20,388 nucleotides of DNA from Phaeoceros laevis (taxonomy: Eukaryota > Anthocerotophyta > Anthocerotopsida > Notothyladales): assembly GCA_049999765.1 (NCBI GenBank), contig JBNGIQ010004985.1, positions 1-20,388 on the forward strand. Direction: 5' to 3'. This document shows, in pieces, positions 1-8,703 of this stretch (position 1 is the stretch's first letter; each line of letters begins with the position of its first letter). The translations under genes and the position numbers were made by a program. A model generated the notes under the pieces. The model made no database searches and had not been told where the DNA came from. It saw only the letters and a program-made list of their open reading frames with translations.

Positions 1-50
1 CGCTCAGCGCGCTTATAGTGCTTTGTCTCAACGACTTTCATAACTATCAT

Positions 51-665
51 TTAAATACTAAGACTCCTAATACGAGTTGCTAACATTACCTCTACCAACA
101 GATCGTCGATCTCTACATTGAGATCTAAGAGCACATCTGCTTCCTTGGAGATGACGAGATCGAGTACTCTTTTGAGGTAGTTGTCATGAAGTTCCTTTAA
201 CTCAGCGGCGAAAGTGTTGTTCCTAAATTCAGACTGATGAGCATGTTGAGCGAGCTGGATTTTAGCAGGTTGGGACCTCATGCTATGGGGCATAGTCCCA
301 CAGGCCCGAAAATCCTTCAGTTTTTGCAACCAAGCAGCTTGCTTAACTTGTCGCCCATGGACGCTAGCATAGTACTTCACTTCAGTGTCAACGAAGTTGG
401 TCCAAAAAGCTTTGTCCTTGGGAATGCTGAGGCATTCTTCAAAAGGGCGCAAACGCGGCCCTCCGTGAATTTCCTCAATCACCTCAATGTCTGGCGCTGC
501 GTTCTCTGTACGCGGTGCCGGATCCACAGTGTCTGGTGCCGGATTCCCGGCGCCTGGTGCAGGGTTGCTTACAGGCGTTGCCGGAGTTACAGCCTGTGAT
601 GCCGCGTTGTCTGCTGGCGCTGTCGGATTGATAGGTAGCATGCTGAGAGACGCAACGGATGCCAT
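51..665 (-). CDS. Hypothetical helical protein with Ala/Pro heptad repeat
   Basis: This is an open frame of 204 codons from an ATG at 665 to a TAA at 51-53. I do not recognise a family. Residues 1-60 are rich in Ala, Pro, Asn and Asp and contain four consecutive seven-residue units (about 34-61) starting NPAP, NPAP, DPAP and NAAP. Residues 62-204 are charged and look alpha-helical; KELHDNYLKRVLDLVISKE is typical of this part. I see no signal peptide, membrane segment or metal site. On the coding strand just upstream, a pyrimidine run ends in AACAG (AG at 696-697), a good splice acceptor, so the ATG exon may be internal or the last exon of a longer gene. Alternatively it may be an accessory ORF of a mobile element. 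The real-protein call rests on composition and length only. Confidence 0.5.
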   Translation of the reverse strand: MASVASLSMLPINPTAPADNAASQAVTPATPVSNPAPGAGNPAPDTVDPAPRTENAAPDIEVIEEIHGGPRLRPFEECLSIPKDKAFWTNFVDTEVKYYASVHGRQVKQAAWLQKLKDFRACGTMPHSMRSQPAKIQLAQHAHQSEFRNNTFAAELKELHDNYLKRVLDLVISKEADVLLDLNVEIDDLLVEVMLATRIRSLSI

Positions 666-868
666 GCCGCCGACAACTAGTATATGCCTTTTCTCCTGTT
701 AAAAAAAAACTAATCGCAACAGTAAAGTTGAGAGTTTTAGGGTCAAAAAAAGCAAGTAAAGAACTGTGCAGGAAAAGTTTCGGAGTTTCCCGTAGGAAAC
801 TTAGGAGAAAAAAGGACTTGGAATGCGTCAAAGAATTTAAAGCAGAAAAAGTGATAGACACGAAAACT
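666..868 (-). other. Upstream region of the 51-665 gene with a candidate splice acceptor
   Basis: Read on the minus strand, this stretch has a long T-run followed by AACAG at 696-700, which would make 695 the first base of an exon leading into the ATG at 665. No convincing upstream coding exon was found; the open frames here are A/T-rich and low in complexity. Confidence 0.3.
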
Positions 869-1497
869 CATAAATCAATTCCCCAGAACTAGTTTCACCC
901 AATAAAGGGATCTTCGGCAAGGTTAGTACCGATACAGACTATGAGAATAAGGGGGACAAGCCCCCCTTATATAGTATGTCTATCCTAGTCTCGATCCTTT
1001 AATTTGAAAGAAGGGGAATAATTCTCACCGAGAGTGAGANNNNNNNNNNNNNNNNNNNNNNNNNNNNNNNNNNNNNNNNNNNNNNNNNNNNNNNNNNNNN
1101 NNNNNNNNNNNNNNNNNNNNNNNNNNNNNNNNNNNNNNNCATAAATCAATTCCCCAGAACTAGTTTCACCCAATAAAGGGATCTTCGGCAAGGTTAGTAC
1201 CGATACAGACTATGAGAATAAGGGGGACAAGCCCCCCTTGTATAGTATGTCTATCCTAGTCTTGATCCTTTAATTTGAAAGAAGGGGAATAATTCTCACC
1301 GAGAGTGAGAGCCTTAATTCAATTCCCCAGAACTAGTTTCACCCAATAAAGGGATCTTCAGCAAGGTTAGTACCGATACAGACTATGAGAATAAGGGGGA
1401 CAAGCCCCCCTTGTATAGTATGTCTATCCTAGTCTTGATCCTTTAATTTGAAAGAAGGGGAATAATTCTCACCGAGAGTGAGAGCCTTAATTCAAAG
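869..1497. repeat. 173-bp tandem repeat array, interrupted by an assembly gap
   Basis: The unit begins CCCCAGAACTAGTTTCACCC and recurs at 881, 1152 and 1325; the last two are exactly 173 bp apart. Copies are nearly identical: I see two differences between copies 1 and 2, and one (TTCGGC/TTCAGC) between copies 2 and 3. Each unit carries two inverted repeats: AAGGGGG-ACAAG-CCCCCTT, and TCTCAC/GTGAGA around CGAGA. Copies 1 and 2 are both preceded by CATAAATCAATT, whereas copy 3 is preceded by the unit's own end, GCCTTAATTCAATT. Copy number is therefore uncertain across the gap. No coding potential is seen. It could be a minisatellite, a subtelomeric repeat, or part of a larger element. Confidence 0.9.
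1040..1139. other. Assembly gap of 100 Ns
   Basis: Exactly one hundred N bases lie inside the tandem array. A round 100 is the usual placeholder for a gap of unknown size, so array length here means nothing. Confidence 0.98.
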
Positions 1498-1580
1498 GAA
1501 AGAGAAAAAAAAAATAATTAAGACGTCTTGTTTTCAGCTCTTACTAAAAAACCACCTAACTTCTTAGGGTTCCTCCAGGG

Positions 1581-1601
1581 TTTAGGGTTTAGGGTTTAGG
1601 G
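1581..1601 (+). repeat. Interstitial plant-type telomere repeat, three perfect units
   Basis: Three perfect TTTAGGG units, preceded by CCAGGG and by a looser TTAGGG at 1564-1569. TTTAGGG is the telomere unit of most land plants and many green algae. The tract is too short to be a telomere. It could be a healed break, a subtelomeric remnant, or a telo-box. It also supplies the stop codon of the small minus-strand ORF 1596-1733. Confidence 0.9.
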
Positions 1602-1733
1602 ATCATGGTCTTGGAGTGACATAGCTATGTCACTCACATCTTGATCATCAACCTGTTCAATGACTTCTCTCCACTCCTCATTCAAATCAAACTCCCCTAA
1701 CCAAGATGCATAGCTTGTGCTTGGCTCCCCCAT
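1596..1733 (-). CDS. Small acidic ORF, possibly the last exon of a lost gene
   Basis: This minus-strand frame runs from an ATG at 1733 to a TAA at 1596-1598 and encodes 45 residues. The composition is strikingly protein-like and acidic, with motifs such as SWLGEFDLNEEWREVIEQ followed by DDQDVSDIAM. An earlier in-frame ATG lies 30 bases upstream of this one. I cannot assign a family. Short acidic tails of this kind occur at the C-terminus of CENP-B/pogo-like transposases, and a possible pogo-type terminal repeat lies 120 bp away, but that link is inference only. It could also be chance. Confidence 0.3.
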   Translation of the reverse strand: MGEPSTSYASWLGEFDLNEEWREVIEQVDDQDVSDIAMSLQDHDP

Positions 1734-1855
1734 GATTCCCCTTACAATTACGTAGAGTAACATTTACAGGGGGCATATTTCTACATAAGGGTTTTGAACT
1801 TGAGTAACAAATAACAAATAACCGTTACCAAGTGTTCCCCAATGCGGAGTAGCCA

Positions 1856-1918
1856 GCCTGATAACAAATATAGAGGAATTTCACTTAAAGAGGGTACAAA
1901 TAAAGAGGGTCGACTGTA
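1856..1918 (-). mobile_element. Possible terminal inverted repeat of a pogo/Tigger-like DNA transposon
   Basis: Read on the minus strand, the sequence starts TA-CAGTCGACCCTCTTTATT and continues with further CCTCTTTAA- and CCTCTATATTTG-like segments. Tc1/mariner-superfamily pogo/Tigger elements typically begin with CAGT, carry CCTCTTTATA-like blocks, and sit next to a TA target duplication (here 1917-1918). The element would extend to the left. I did not find the matching inverted copy between 1 and 1850, so this is a solitary or truncated end, or a chance resemblance. Confidence 0.4.
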
Positions 1919-2217
1919 TTGGCCCAATCGAAATGAACGTCCGACGTACCTACCTAATATTGTCTCGAACCTGTTTCTCGTGCGCTGGGCTTTCCAAGAT
2001 AGGAACATGACACCGCACTGGGGCAGCCTTGGAAACCTTGGAAGGGACGTCGGACTTCCGTCCACGGGTGTTTCACGTCGATGTAAGTCTTAAGGATGGG
2101 CAGCGAAGGCAGCACCACGTAATAAGCCTGCGCCGCCTGCCGTTACAGTTTGCCCGGACTGCTGCCAACCTTTTTTCACCGACCCTACCACCTACATCCG
2201 CGTTTTCCATGCGGCTT

Positions 2218-2271
2218 CTCTCTCTACCTCTCTCTAGGGTTTGGGCCTTCTCCTCAAGCTTTTTGGCTATG
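2218..2271 (+). promoter_or_regulatory. Candidate 5' leader with CT-rich tract and telo-box-like element
   Basis: A CT-repeat tract is followed by AGGGTTT (2235-2241) and an ATG at 2269. CT-rich leaders and AAACCCT telo-boxes are common in plant housekeeping promoters. There is no clear gene behind it, so the assignment is weak. Confidence 0.25.
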
Positions 2272-2559
2272 GCGGCTGGTCAGCGCCTCTTTGACCAGGC
2301 ATACACTCATATTCTTGGCTCCGACAGCGCTAACTACCACTGCGATCGCTGCGTCTCACCTTCCTCTTCGCATTGACATGTCGTTTCTACCAATATTGCA
2401 TTTTTCTGTTACATTCCATGCTTTTCATGTTCTGCTGTCGTGCTTCAGTGTTTGGATGCTCTGATCGCCTAGCTCTGTTATCCGAGTCCTCCCTGCAGGA
2501 GCGCTGTACAGCCACTTGGCTGACACAACATTTCATCACGCGACACATCTGGAAATAGC

Positions 2560-2601
2560 CATTTCTCAGCTAGAAGCAGTCATTTCTCAGCACCAAGCAG
2601 T
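2560..2601 (+). repeat. Adjacent 21-bp tandem duplication
   Basis: CATTTCTCAGC-TAG-AAGCAGT at 2560-2580 is followed directly by CATTTCTCAGC-ACC-AAGCAGT at 2581-2601. The two differ only in the three central bases. Confidence 0.85.
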
Positions 2602-3487
2602 GGGCCCTGGAAGAGACGTTCTGGTTGTGTCGGGTTGCTGCAAGCACTGCTGGGGTGAACAGAAGATCTTGGCTGCATTAAGATTGCTGCATCAAGGTGG
2701 CTGCCAATCAGGGGCGGCACGGCGTGCATGAACTGGCGGGGGCACAACCATGGACTACCGCAGCAAGTATTCCTCTGTTTACAATCCCTTAGTGATGTTG
2801 CCTGCCCCTTGGAGTGTATCAGCATTTGTTTGTCCAAGCAGTCAGTACAGCAGCAGATCGCAGAGGTGGTAGCCGTAGATGCATGGTCCCACGCAGTGCA
2901 CGCTTGAGGAGACTAGGTGGTTATGTCAAGACGCAGCAATCACTGATAGCATGAAGAGCTGATATTGGTTGCGGAGAAGGAGGGTGCAGCCGACCTACTA
3001 TTGTATATGTGTTCAACGTGTTCCTGTCCATGCTCTCCCGCATCCCTCGCTATCTACCTGTTGCTGGCTGTCACCAGCAATTGTTCTTTCCGAGGCTGGT
3101 AGCGTCGCATCAAACTTCCACAGCCTTGCCCTTCTACTCACAATTGCAGTCGCAGGGTAGTTCATCAAGGTGCAGGCTGATCCACAGCAGAGGGACGAGG
3201 GATGCTGCCACCACTGACCGTGTGAAAGAAGATCTTGGCTGTGTAGCGATTGCCCTACACCATCAGAAGAGGGCCAGGGGCTTAGGGGCTACTACATCCT
3301 AGTTGGGGTACGAAGTGGCTCTGAATGTTCGTAGGGATGGGAAATAAATTCTGGAGGTCTAGCTGTGTGCCAGGCGTAGCAGGGAAGTACCAGTTGCTGC
3401 CGATCTGAAGTAAGAGGTACAGAAGTTGTCGAGTTCTGGCTGTGGGACGTGTGCAGCTGGAAACTAGCAGTGCTATCACTCTTGCAG

Positions 3488-4966
3488 ATGCAGTCACTTC
3501 AAATGGACACATCACAAAGTTGGGTGACAATTGAAAGGAGGGATCTTGGCCACAGCTCGGAAGAAGAGGAGGTGGAGCCAGACTCACCCGAATTCATTAG
3601 TGGGTCAGACAAACTATGGCTTTTCAGTCCTCATGTTATCGCAACGGCTATCTCAACTGAGCCTGGCAGCAGATGCAACCGTCGCCGGGTGCTCCCTGAT
3701 GGAAACAACACAGACTTGTTCACCACCACCGTTCCCGAAGCAGATGATTCTGTTTCCTCACTACAGAATATGGTCCAATATGCTGACGCTGGAGCATCCC
3801 TACTTATGCCATCATGGGACACTATGTTACCTGACACTTTTTGGGAAGAGGTAGCCCTTCTCTTGCAGCCACTTGACCTCTTCTTCCTCACCATTACATC
3901 TTCTACTATGCTTAATTTACTGCGCTCCTATTCCTTTTTACAAGTCTACTGCGAGCTCTGGCAAGTGTGTACCTGCACCCGTTGTTTTGCTCTTATGAGG
4001 TCAAAATGGCACCAGCATGTGCATTACAGGTATGCTCACACAGGCCTCATATCAAGATCAGAAACCATCACCTATCTTCGCATCTTGGATGACCTCATAG
4101 ATGAATGGGGCATGGTATTTTGTCACTTTGATGTCAATGAGTGGTCGGTTCCACAACGCATTAGAGAATTGGACTGGGTTGAGTTGAACGGTGACTTCAG
4201 ACTGTTATTCAGCATCTGGCGAGATGAAGATTGGACACTCTGGAATCAATACTTGGAGTATACGGATTATCCTAACATCTTATTCACCTATGATGAGCAG
4301 AACAAGGGGTGGGAGGCCACAACCCTAGCTGACCTTTCCCCCTCACTACTTCGTCATGTATTTTGTTTCTTACCTTTCAGAGATGTTGTTAAGTTGCAAG
4401 CGGTATGCCACAAGTTTAATAACCTCACTAAACAAACAACTTTCACTACTGCCTACATTGCCAGGAGGGGGGAGACAGATTGCGTGATATGTTCATTTTG
4501 TCAACAGCTTTTTGCAACCGCTTCTCACCTTCAGGTGCGTCATAGGTACGCCCATGTTAAAGATATCACTGACCATGAGCATCGTGTCTATATGAGGATG
4601 TTGAACACGTACCATTTCACCAATGATATGGATGACTATTGCTGTACCCCAACTATCTGGGAGTATATCTTTACATTTCAGGACGAGGCAATGAGCTTTT
4701 ATGAAGATTTTTCACAGCCGGCAGTTACGATTGCTCAGCACTTTGATAATCTCAGGATGGTATGGGGGGATAATGATTGGAAGCGATTTCAAATCCATCT
4801 TCAGGAAGAAATCAATGATTACAAACAGCGTGAGCTTGAGCAAGCTCTTACACAAGACAAGCTGAATCATATTGGTGATTTGTCAGCTTATCAAATGGAC
4901 CCACAGGACTTACAGGATGCCAGGTCTTCCTGGAACTCACTATCGGACTATATGTCAGATGATTGA
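3488..4966 (+). CDS. Tandem F-box / C2H2-like zinc-finger protein
   Basis: This is an uninterrupted frame to a TGA at 4964-4966. The first ATG is at 3488 (492 residues) and a second at 3503. The frame is also open upstream to 3449, and the ATG at 3488 sits directly after TCTTGCAG, so an upstream exon is possible. Numbering from the GTG at 3449, residues 291-337 form a recognisable F-box (LSPSLLRHVFCFLPFRDVVK, then a C-x-KF segment). This is followed by a C348-x2-C351...H365-x3-H369 zinc-finger-like site and a VWGDNDW motif near 439-444. Residues 125-270 repeat the same order more degenerately: an F-box-like helix, C176-x2-C179...H192-x4-H197 and IWRDEDW near 256-262. Both zinc sites end in RYAH. 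F-box proteins usually bring substrates to SCF ubiquitin ligases through Skp1; that role is inferred here. The N-terminal 120 residues are Ser/acid-rich and probably disordered. I know no family with exactly this duplicated layout. Confidence 0.85.
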   Translation: MQSLQMDTSQSWVTIERRDLGHSSEEEEVEPDSPEFISGSDKLWLFSPHVIATAISTEPGSRCNRRRVLPDGNNTDLFTTTVPEADDSVSSLQNMVQYADAGASLLMPSWDTMLPDTFWEEVALLLQPLDLFFLTITSSTMLNLLRSYSFLQVYCELWQVCTCTRCFALMRSKWHQHVHYRYAHTGLISRSETITYLRILDDLIDEWGMVFCHFDVNEWSVPQRIRELDWVELNGDFRLLFSIWRDEDWTLWNQYLEYTDYPNILFTYDEQNKGWEATTLADLSPSLLRHVFCFLPFRDVVKLQAVCHKFNNLTKQTTFTTAYIARRGETDCVICSFCQQLFATASHLQVRHRYAHVKDITDHEHRVYMRMLNTYHFTNDMDDYCCTPTIWEYIFTFQDEAMSFYEDFSQPAVTIAQHFDNLRMVWGDNDWKRFQIHLQEEINDYKQRELEQALTQDKLNHIGDLSAYQMDPQDLQDARSSWNSLSDYMSDD

Positions 4967-5567
4967 ATTCTCTTTTGAGATTCCAAGCTTATGGATTGCA
5001 ACCCCAGCACACATAAAGGCCTGACTCCCTTATACTACACAGATATGTACTTGCTAGTTTGGTTTTATGTTTGCCTTGACTTGATTTCATCTCCCTATCA
5101 TCGAACGTGAGCTGAGATACTCAGTTTCTTACATAGCTATTCTGGCTTGACGCTTAGCTAAGCAACATAGGCTGTAGTTTTCCTGCATACCTCACATGTT
5201 TGTTACCGATGAACTTTTAACTACGATACCTTTTCTACAACTTGTTGTCCTGACATGATATCACGCTCTCACATCCATTTCGTGCCTCCTCCAGAACTTA
5301 CAGAACTCATTGGTTGTGGTATTCCAGAGAATTGGTGGACCCAGTTCCAAGCTAACCTAAGATTTACAACTCTACGGCACCGGCTGAATTTGGGATTTAC
5401 TAGTAGTAAGTCACTCTGAGGGACCTGGCCAAGGCAAATCGTGCAGTCTATATTGTATCCAACATTGGATTTCAGGTACCACCTCTGAGACACTGCTGAA
5501 TCTGAATTTGTCTGATCAAGGGGTGGATATTGTATGCCACCACTCCACAACGCTAGGCCTGCTTACG

Positions 5568-5631
5568 GATCCAGTTCAATCCTGGTTTGTCAGAATTCAG
5601 ATCCAGTTCATTCTTAGTTTGTCAGACTTCA
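5568..5631 (+). repeat. 32-bp tandem duplication
   Basis: GATCCAGTTCAATCCTGG... at 5568-5599 is followed directly by GATCCAGTTCATTCTTAG... at 5600-5631. By eye 28 of 32 positions match. Confidence 0.85.
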
Positions 5632-5845
5632 GACTCTACCTCGTAGTATACCACTACCTCCACATGGTGATTTCTATGCCCTCGGATTGGATTTATTCTG
5701 TTCCCCACCACTAAAGCTTATCCTTTGCTGACTATTTTCTCCTTACTCATTATTGGCTCATTACTCTCATCTTGTACAGCAGAAAGCATACTAGCTGCCA
5801 CCCTTGCGAGGGTCTTTTAATGCTCAATCACATGTACTCGCTGAG

Positions 5846-6645
5846 GAATATGGAACGACACTGTTCGTGTCCACAGCGTTGACGTTCTTAGCATTGATAC
5901 AGAAGCATGCACCATATCAGGTTCCACCCCAGCTCAGATGGTGTTTGTCACACAGTATTTCCCTTATGCTTGGCTTGTTGCTTTGCTGGTCATGATTTGT
6001 TTTGTTTCATCCAGTCATAGTTTGTTCGCCGCTACCACACAGCACATCTCTGGTTTGGCCATTGCCAGAGCTTGCTGACGGATCTTTTCAAGTCCGCATC
6101 ATGTTGACAACCTCTGAGCTCCTATACTCTGGTCAGTCATGATGTGTTGGTCCCTCCCACGCAGCCCCTCTTTGCCCTGATCAGTTGCTCCTATTGGAAT
6201 CAGCCCTATATGTCTTGCCATTAGCTGACTACTTTTCCTTGGCCCAGCTGAATGTCCGCTTGCTGCCACCTTTACGAAAGACTTCTACTGTATTTGTATC
6301 TACTCTGTATCGTCTAATATTTGATCCTCTTGGAACCATACTTTTGTGACTTCTCATTAGCTGACTACTTTCTCCTTGTACAGCTGAATGTCCGCTTGCT
6401 GCTACACTTGCGAGGGCCCTCAACTGGTCAATTATAGGCACCGCTTGCTGTGGAATATGGAACACCATGTTCGTGTCCTCGGCAAGTCTTTAATTACTTT
6501 CATAACACCATGACTGCTGGCTCCTCATAACTTGTTAACGCTCAGCTGATTTCGCCACTGCGAAGTATGGGACGCTGTCCGTGTCTGCTGTAGGTAGTAT
6601 TGAGGACTGCTGGCTATGTGGAATATGGAGCATGGCTCGTATCCA
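5846..6645 (+). repeat. Dispersed family of four degenerate ~26-bp blocks
   Basis: Four blocks of the form GAATATGGAxC...TGTTCGTGTCC occur at about 5846-5872, 6452-6478, 6562-6586 and 6620-6645. The first two also share the preceding text (TTGCGAGGG, CAAT/CAAC, a CGCTxxxGGAATATGG segment), so they look like decayed copies of one longer unit. No coding or RNA role is evident. Confidence 0.55.
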
Positions 6646-7475
6646 CCATCTGACATTAACCTGACCATAATCTGACGCTAAGCAGCCATCATCTGCAGCT
6701 AACCACAACCTGGGATACATGTATGATGTCGCAAGCGGCCAGTTTTAAACAGAAGATTCTGGTATCATGAGTCTATGACGCCAACCTGAATTTTTTATGC
6801 GATTTTACATGACCCCAAGTCCTCACAGCTTCATGCAATGCTGGCGAATGCACTAGACTCTATTCAAGAGTATCCCGCACACATGCATTTCACCCCACAC
6901 TGCTGTTTTTGTCTTTGGTGCAAACATGTCTCGATTGCCCTCAAAATGTTTTTCCATTGCATGTAGACTCTGGTCTTGTCCTATCTACCAGCCTATAGTT
7001 TGGAACGCCCAAAGCCTACAGTAACAGAATGATTCCGCTAGACCCCTACGTGAAATGCGGCCCTCACGCTTGTTTCATACCCTCCGCACATAGACAATAG
7101 GGCTCTGTAAGCCTCTTCACCAATGTGGATGCTTTGTCAAGATGTAACCAGACCAGCCGGATAGCTGACCACCATTGGCACTACACTACGTCACTGACCG
7201 CTGGAGCTTGGTGATATAACGGGCGGTTGCTAATGGGCGACGAGCCTCTTCGGATTTTATTCATCGTTGCCCAGTTGACACGTCGACACAATCAGCTCTC
7301 CAAAGTGCCATTATTAATACACTGTCACTGACAACATCCGTCGTGCCTACTACCTCTCTCCTGGAAATACTTCTTGTCATAATCTCTACATAGTCGCTGT
7401 TCACATTCACTACCACCAAGTACATCCTTTAGCGCTCTATCTCACGGATCCGTTACCGCCCTTCTACGTCCAGCG

Positions 7476-8523
7476 ATGAATTCTCGGTCACTACCAATGG
7501 AGGAACAGTCGTCTCCTGTCCGCCGCCGTTTGTCTTACCCAGTGAACCCAATGCCATCGCTGTCTCCAATCGCTCTTGGGCCACGTGCAACACCGATCCC
7601 AGTCACCCGCCATTTTGTCCACACCCGTAACCGACACCCAGCTAGCCTCCATAGCCCATCAGCTCCTATACCAACCACTGCTTCAAGCCATCCTACACAC
7701 TATGACCACAGGAACACCTTCCAAGCCCACCCTACTGCGTCCTACATAGGTAGTCCACCGTCTTCACGGACAGCTCTCAATACCTCTTCTGCACCCCGGC
7801 GACCACGTATTATCCAGCCACCGCTACCGAACACTCGTTCCTTCTCATACCCACCACCGTCGCCCTCATATCCTCCACTGATGGACCACTCAGCATCTCA
7901 CGCAAGCATGACACGGTCTTCAATACTGACAAAGCAACAGTTCAACAGTCCGGGAATCTCACACACCAGTAAGCAGTCCTGTATTTTCTTGCTCTCTTCT
8001 TCACCCTCGCAACCGCTACTCACTACCCAGATCTCACAATATTTTCCATTGGACTGTAGCTAATACGACGGCTGAACGGATCCCAGCTTACCATCCACCA
8101 CCAGTTGTGAACGTACAACAGCAACACCCACTACCTCAGCTCTCCAGTCCCAGGTCGGCAATATCAGTTGGAACCTCGTCCACAACACACACGACAGCAT
8201 CACTCGCAGCTGATGACTTTGATGAGTTAGTCAAGTACACAAAGGACGCGCCCAACCAGCAACGATGGCCCAGCACATTGACAGTGGACCCGCCCTTCAC
8301 ATATGATGCCAACAAGGATTTCCAGCCGCAGTTCACTACTTGGAGGGACAGGCATCTGTTCCGTTGGGGAGCCCACAACGCCCAAGGCAGGGCTGATGTC
8401 TCCCTACTCCTACAAGAGTTCCTCCAACTCATTCAAATAGCAATGTTCCAAGGCCAGCTCACTCTTGTGGACATTGCTACCTTCCTAGCTGCAAATGTAG
8501 AATTTGATGACATTTTAAGCTAG
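7476..8523 (+). CDS. Two-exon Ser/Pro-rich hypothetical protein
   Basis: The best model joins exon 1 (7476-7968, from ATG) to exon 2 (8060-8523, to TAG). The 91-nt intron has donor A|GTAAGC and acceptor GACTGTAG|CT, and the join is phase 1 and in frame, giving 318 residues. An in-frame alternative acceptor (CCCAG, exon from 8087) would shorten it by nine residues. Without splicing, exon 1 runs into a stop at 8061-8063. The first ~200 residues are rich in Ser, Pro, Thr and His and look disordered. The last ~100 are better ordered, with FDELVKYTKDAPNQQRWPST, FTTWRDRHLFRWG and a hydrophobic helix LLLQEFLQLIQIAMF. No known domain was recognised. The gene converges on the RNase H gene, with 180 bp between the stop codons. 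It could be a host gene or ORF1 of a retroelement. Confidence 0.55.
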
Positions 8524-8703
8524 TTTCTGAATATCACACCATTTAGTAAGTCCTGTACTGTCTCTGAGCCCCATAGCCTCAGACTTGTAAACACACCACT
8601 TCATGGGAATTCGCTTATAAACAACTGAACTGCAACACAACGAATGAGTTTACGGTCAATCAGTATGACATCCTTATATTAAATGTGGCTGTTCAAAACG
8701 CTC

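Larger units (their letters stand above)
1919..3487. other. Mostly non-coding region upstream of the F-box gene
   Basis: No convincing gene was found. The most plant-leader-like spot is about 2218-2271: a CTCTCTCTACCTCTCTCTAG pyrimidine stretch, then AGGGTTT (a telo-box-like element), then an ATG at 2269 opening a 35-codon frame. It could be a first exon of the downstream gene, but no matching donor was found. The remaining ORFs are short and lack protein-like character. The end of the region, TCACTCTTGCAG just before 3488, would make a good splice acceptor. Confidence 0.5.
4967..7475. other. Non-coding region with degenerate repeats
   Basis: About 2.5 kb without a convincing gene on either strand. 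Open frames are short and have no recognisable domains. It holds a 32-bp tandem duplication (5568-5631), four loosely related GAATATGG...CGTGTCC blocks (5846-6645), and two diverged copies of a segment containing TTAGCTGACTACTTT...CAGCTGAATGTCCGCTTGCTGC (about 6222-6265 and 6358-6404). The last 150 bp presumably include the 5' leader of the gene starting at 7476. Confidence 0.6.

Noticed and set aside
869-1497. CRISPR array
   Set aside because: Repeats are long, contiguous and lack unique spacers; the context is eukaryotic.
5566-5640. tRNA gene suggested by AGTTCAATCCTGG, resembling a B box
   Set aside because: No A box, anticodon arm or acceptor stem pairing was found, and the motif is part of a 32-bp tandem duplication.
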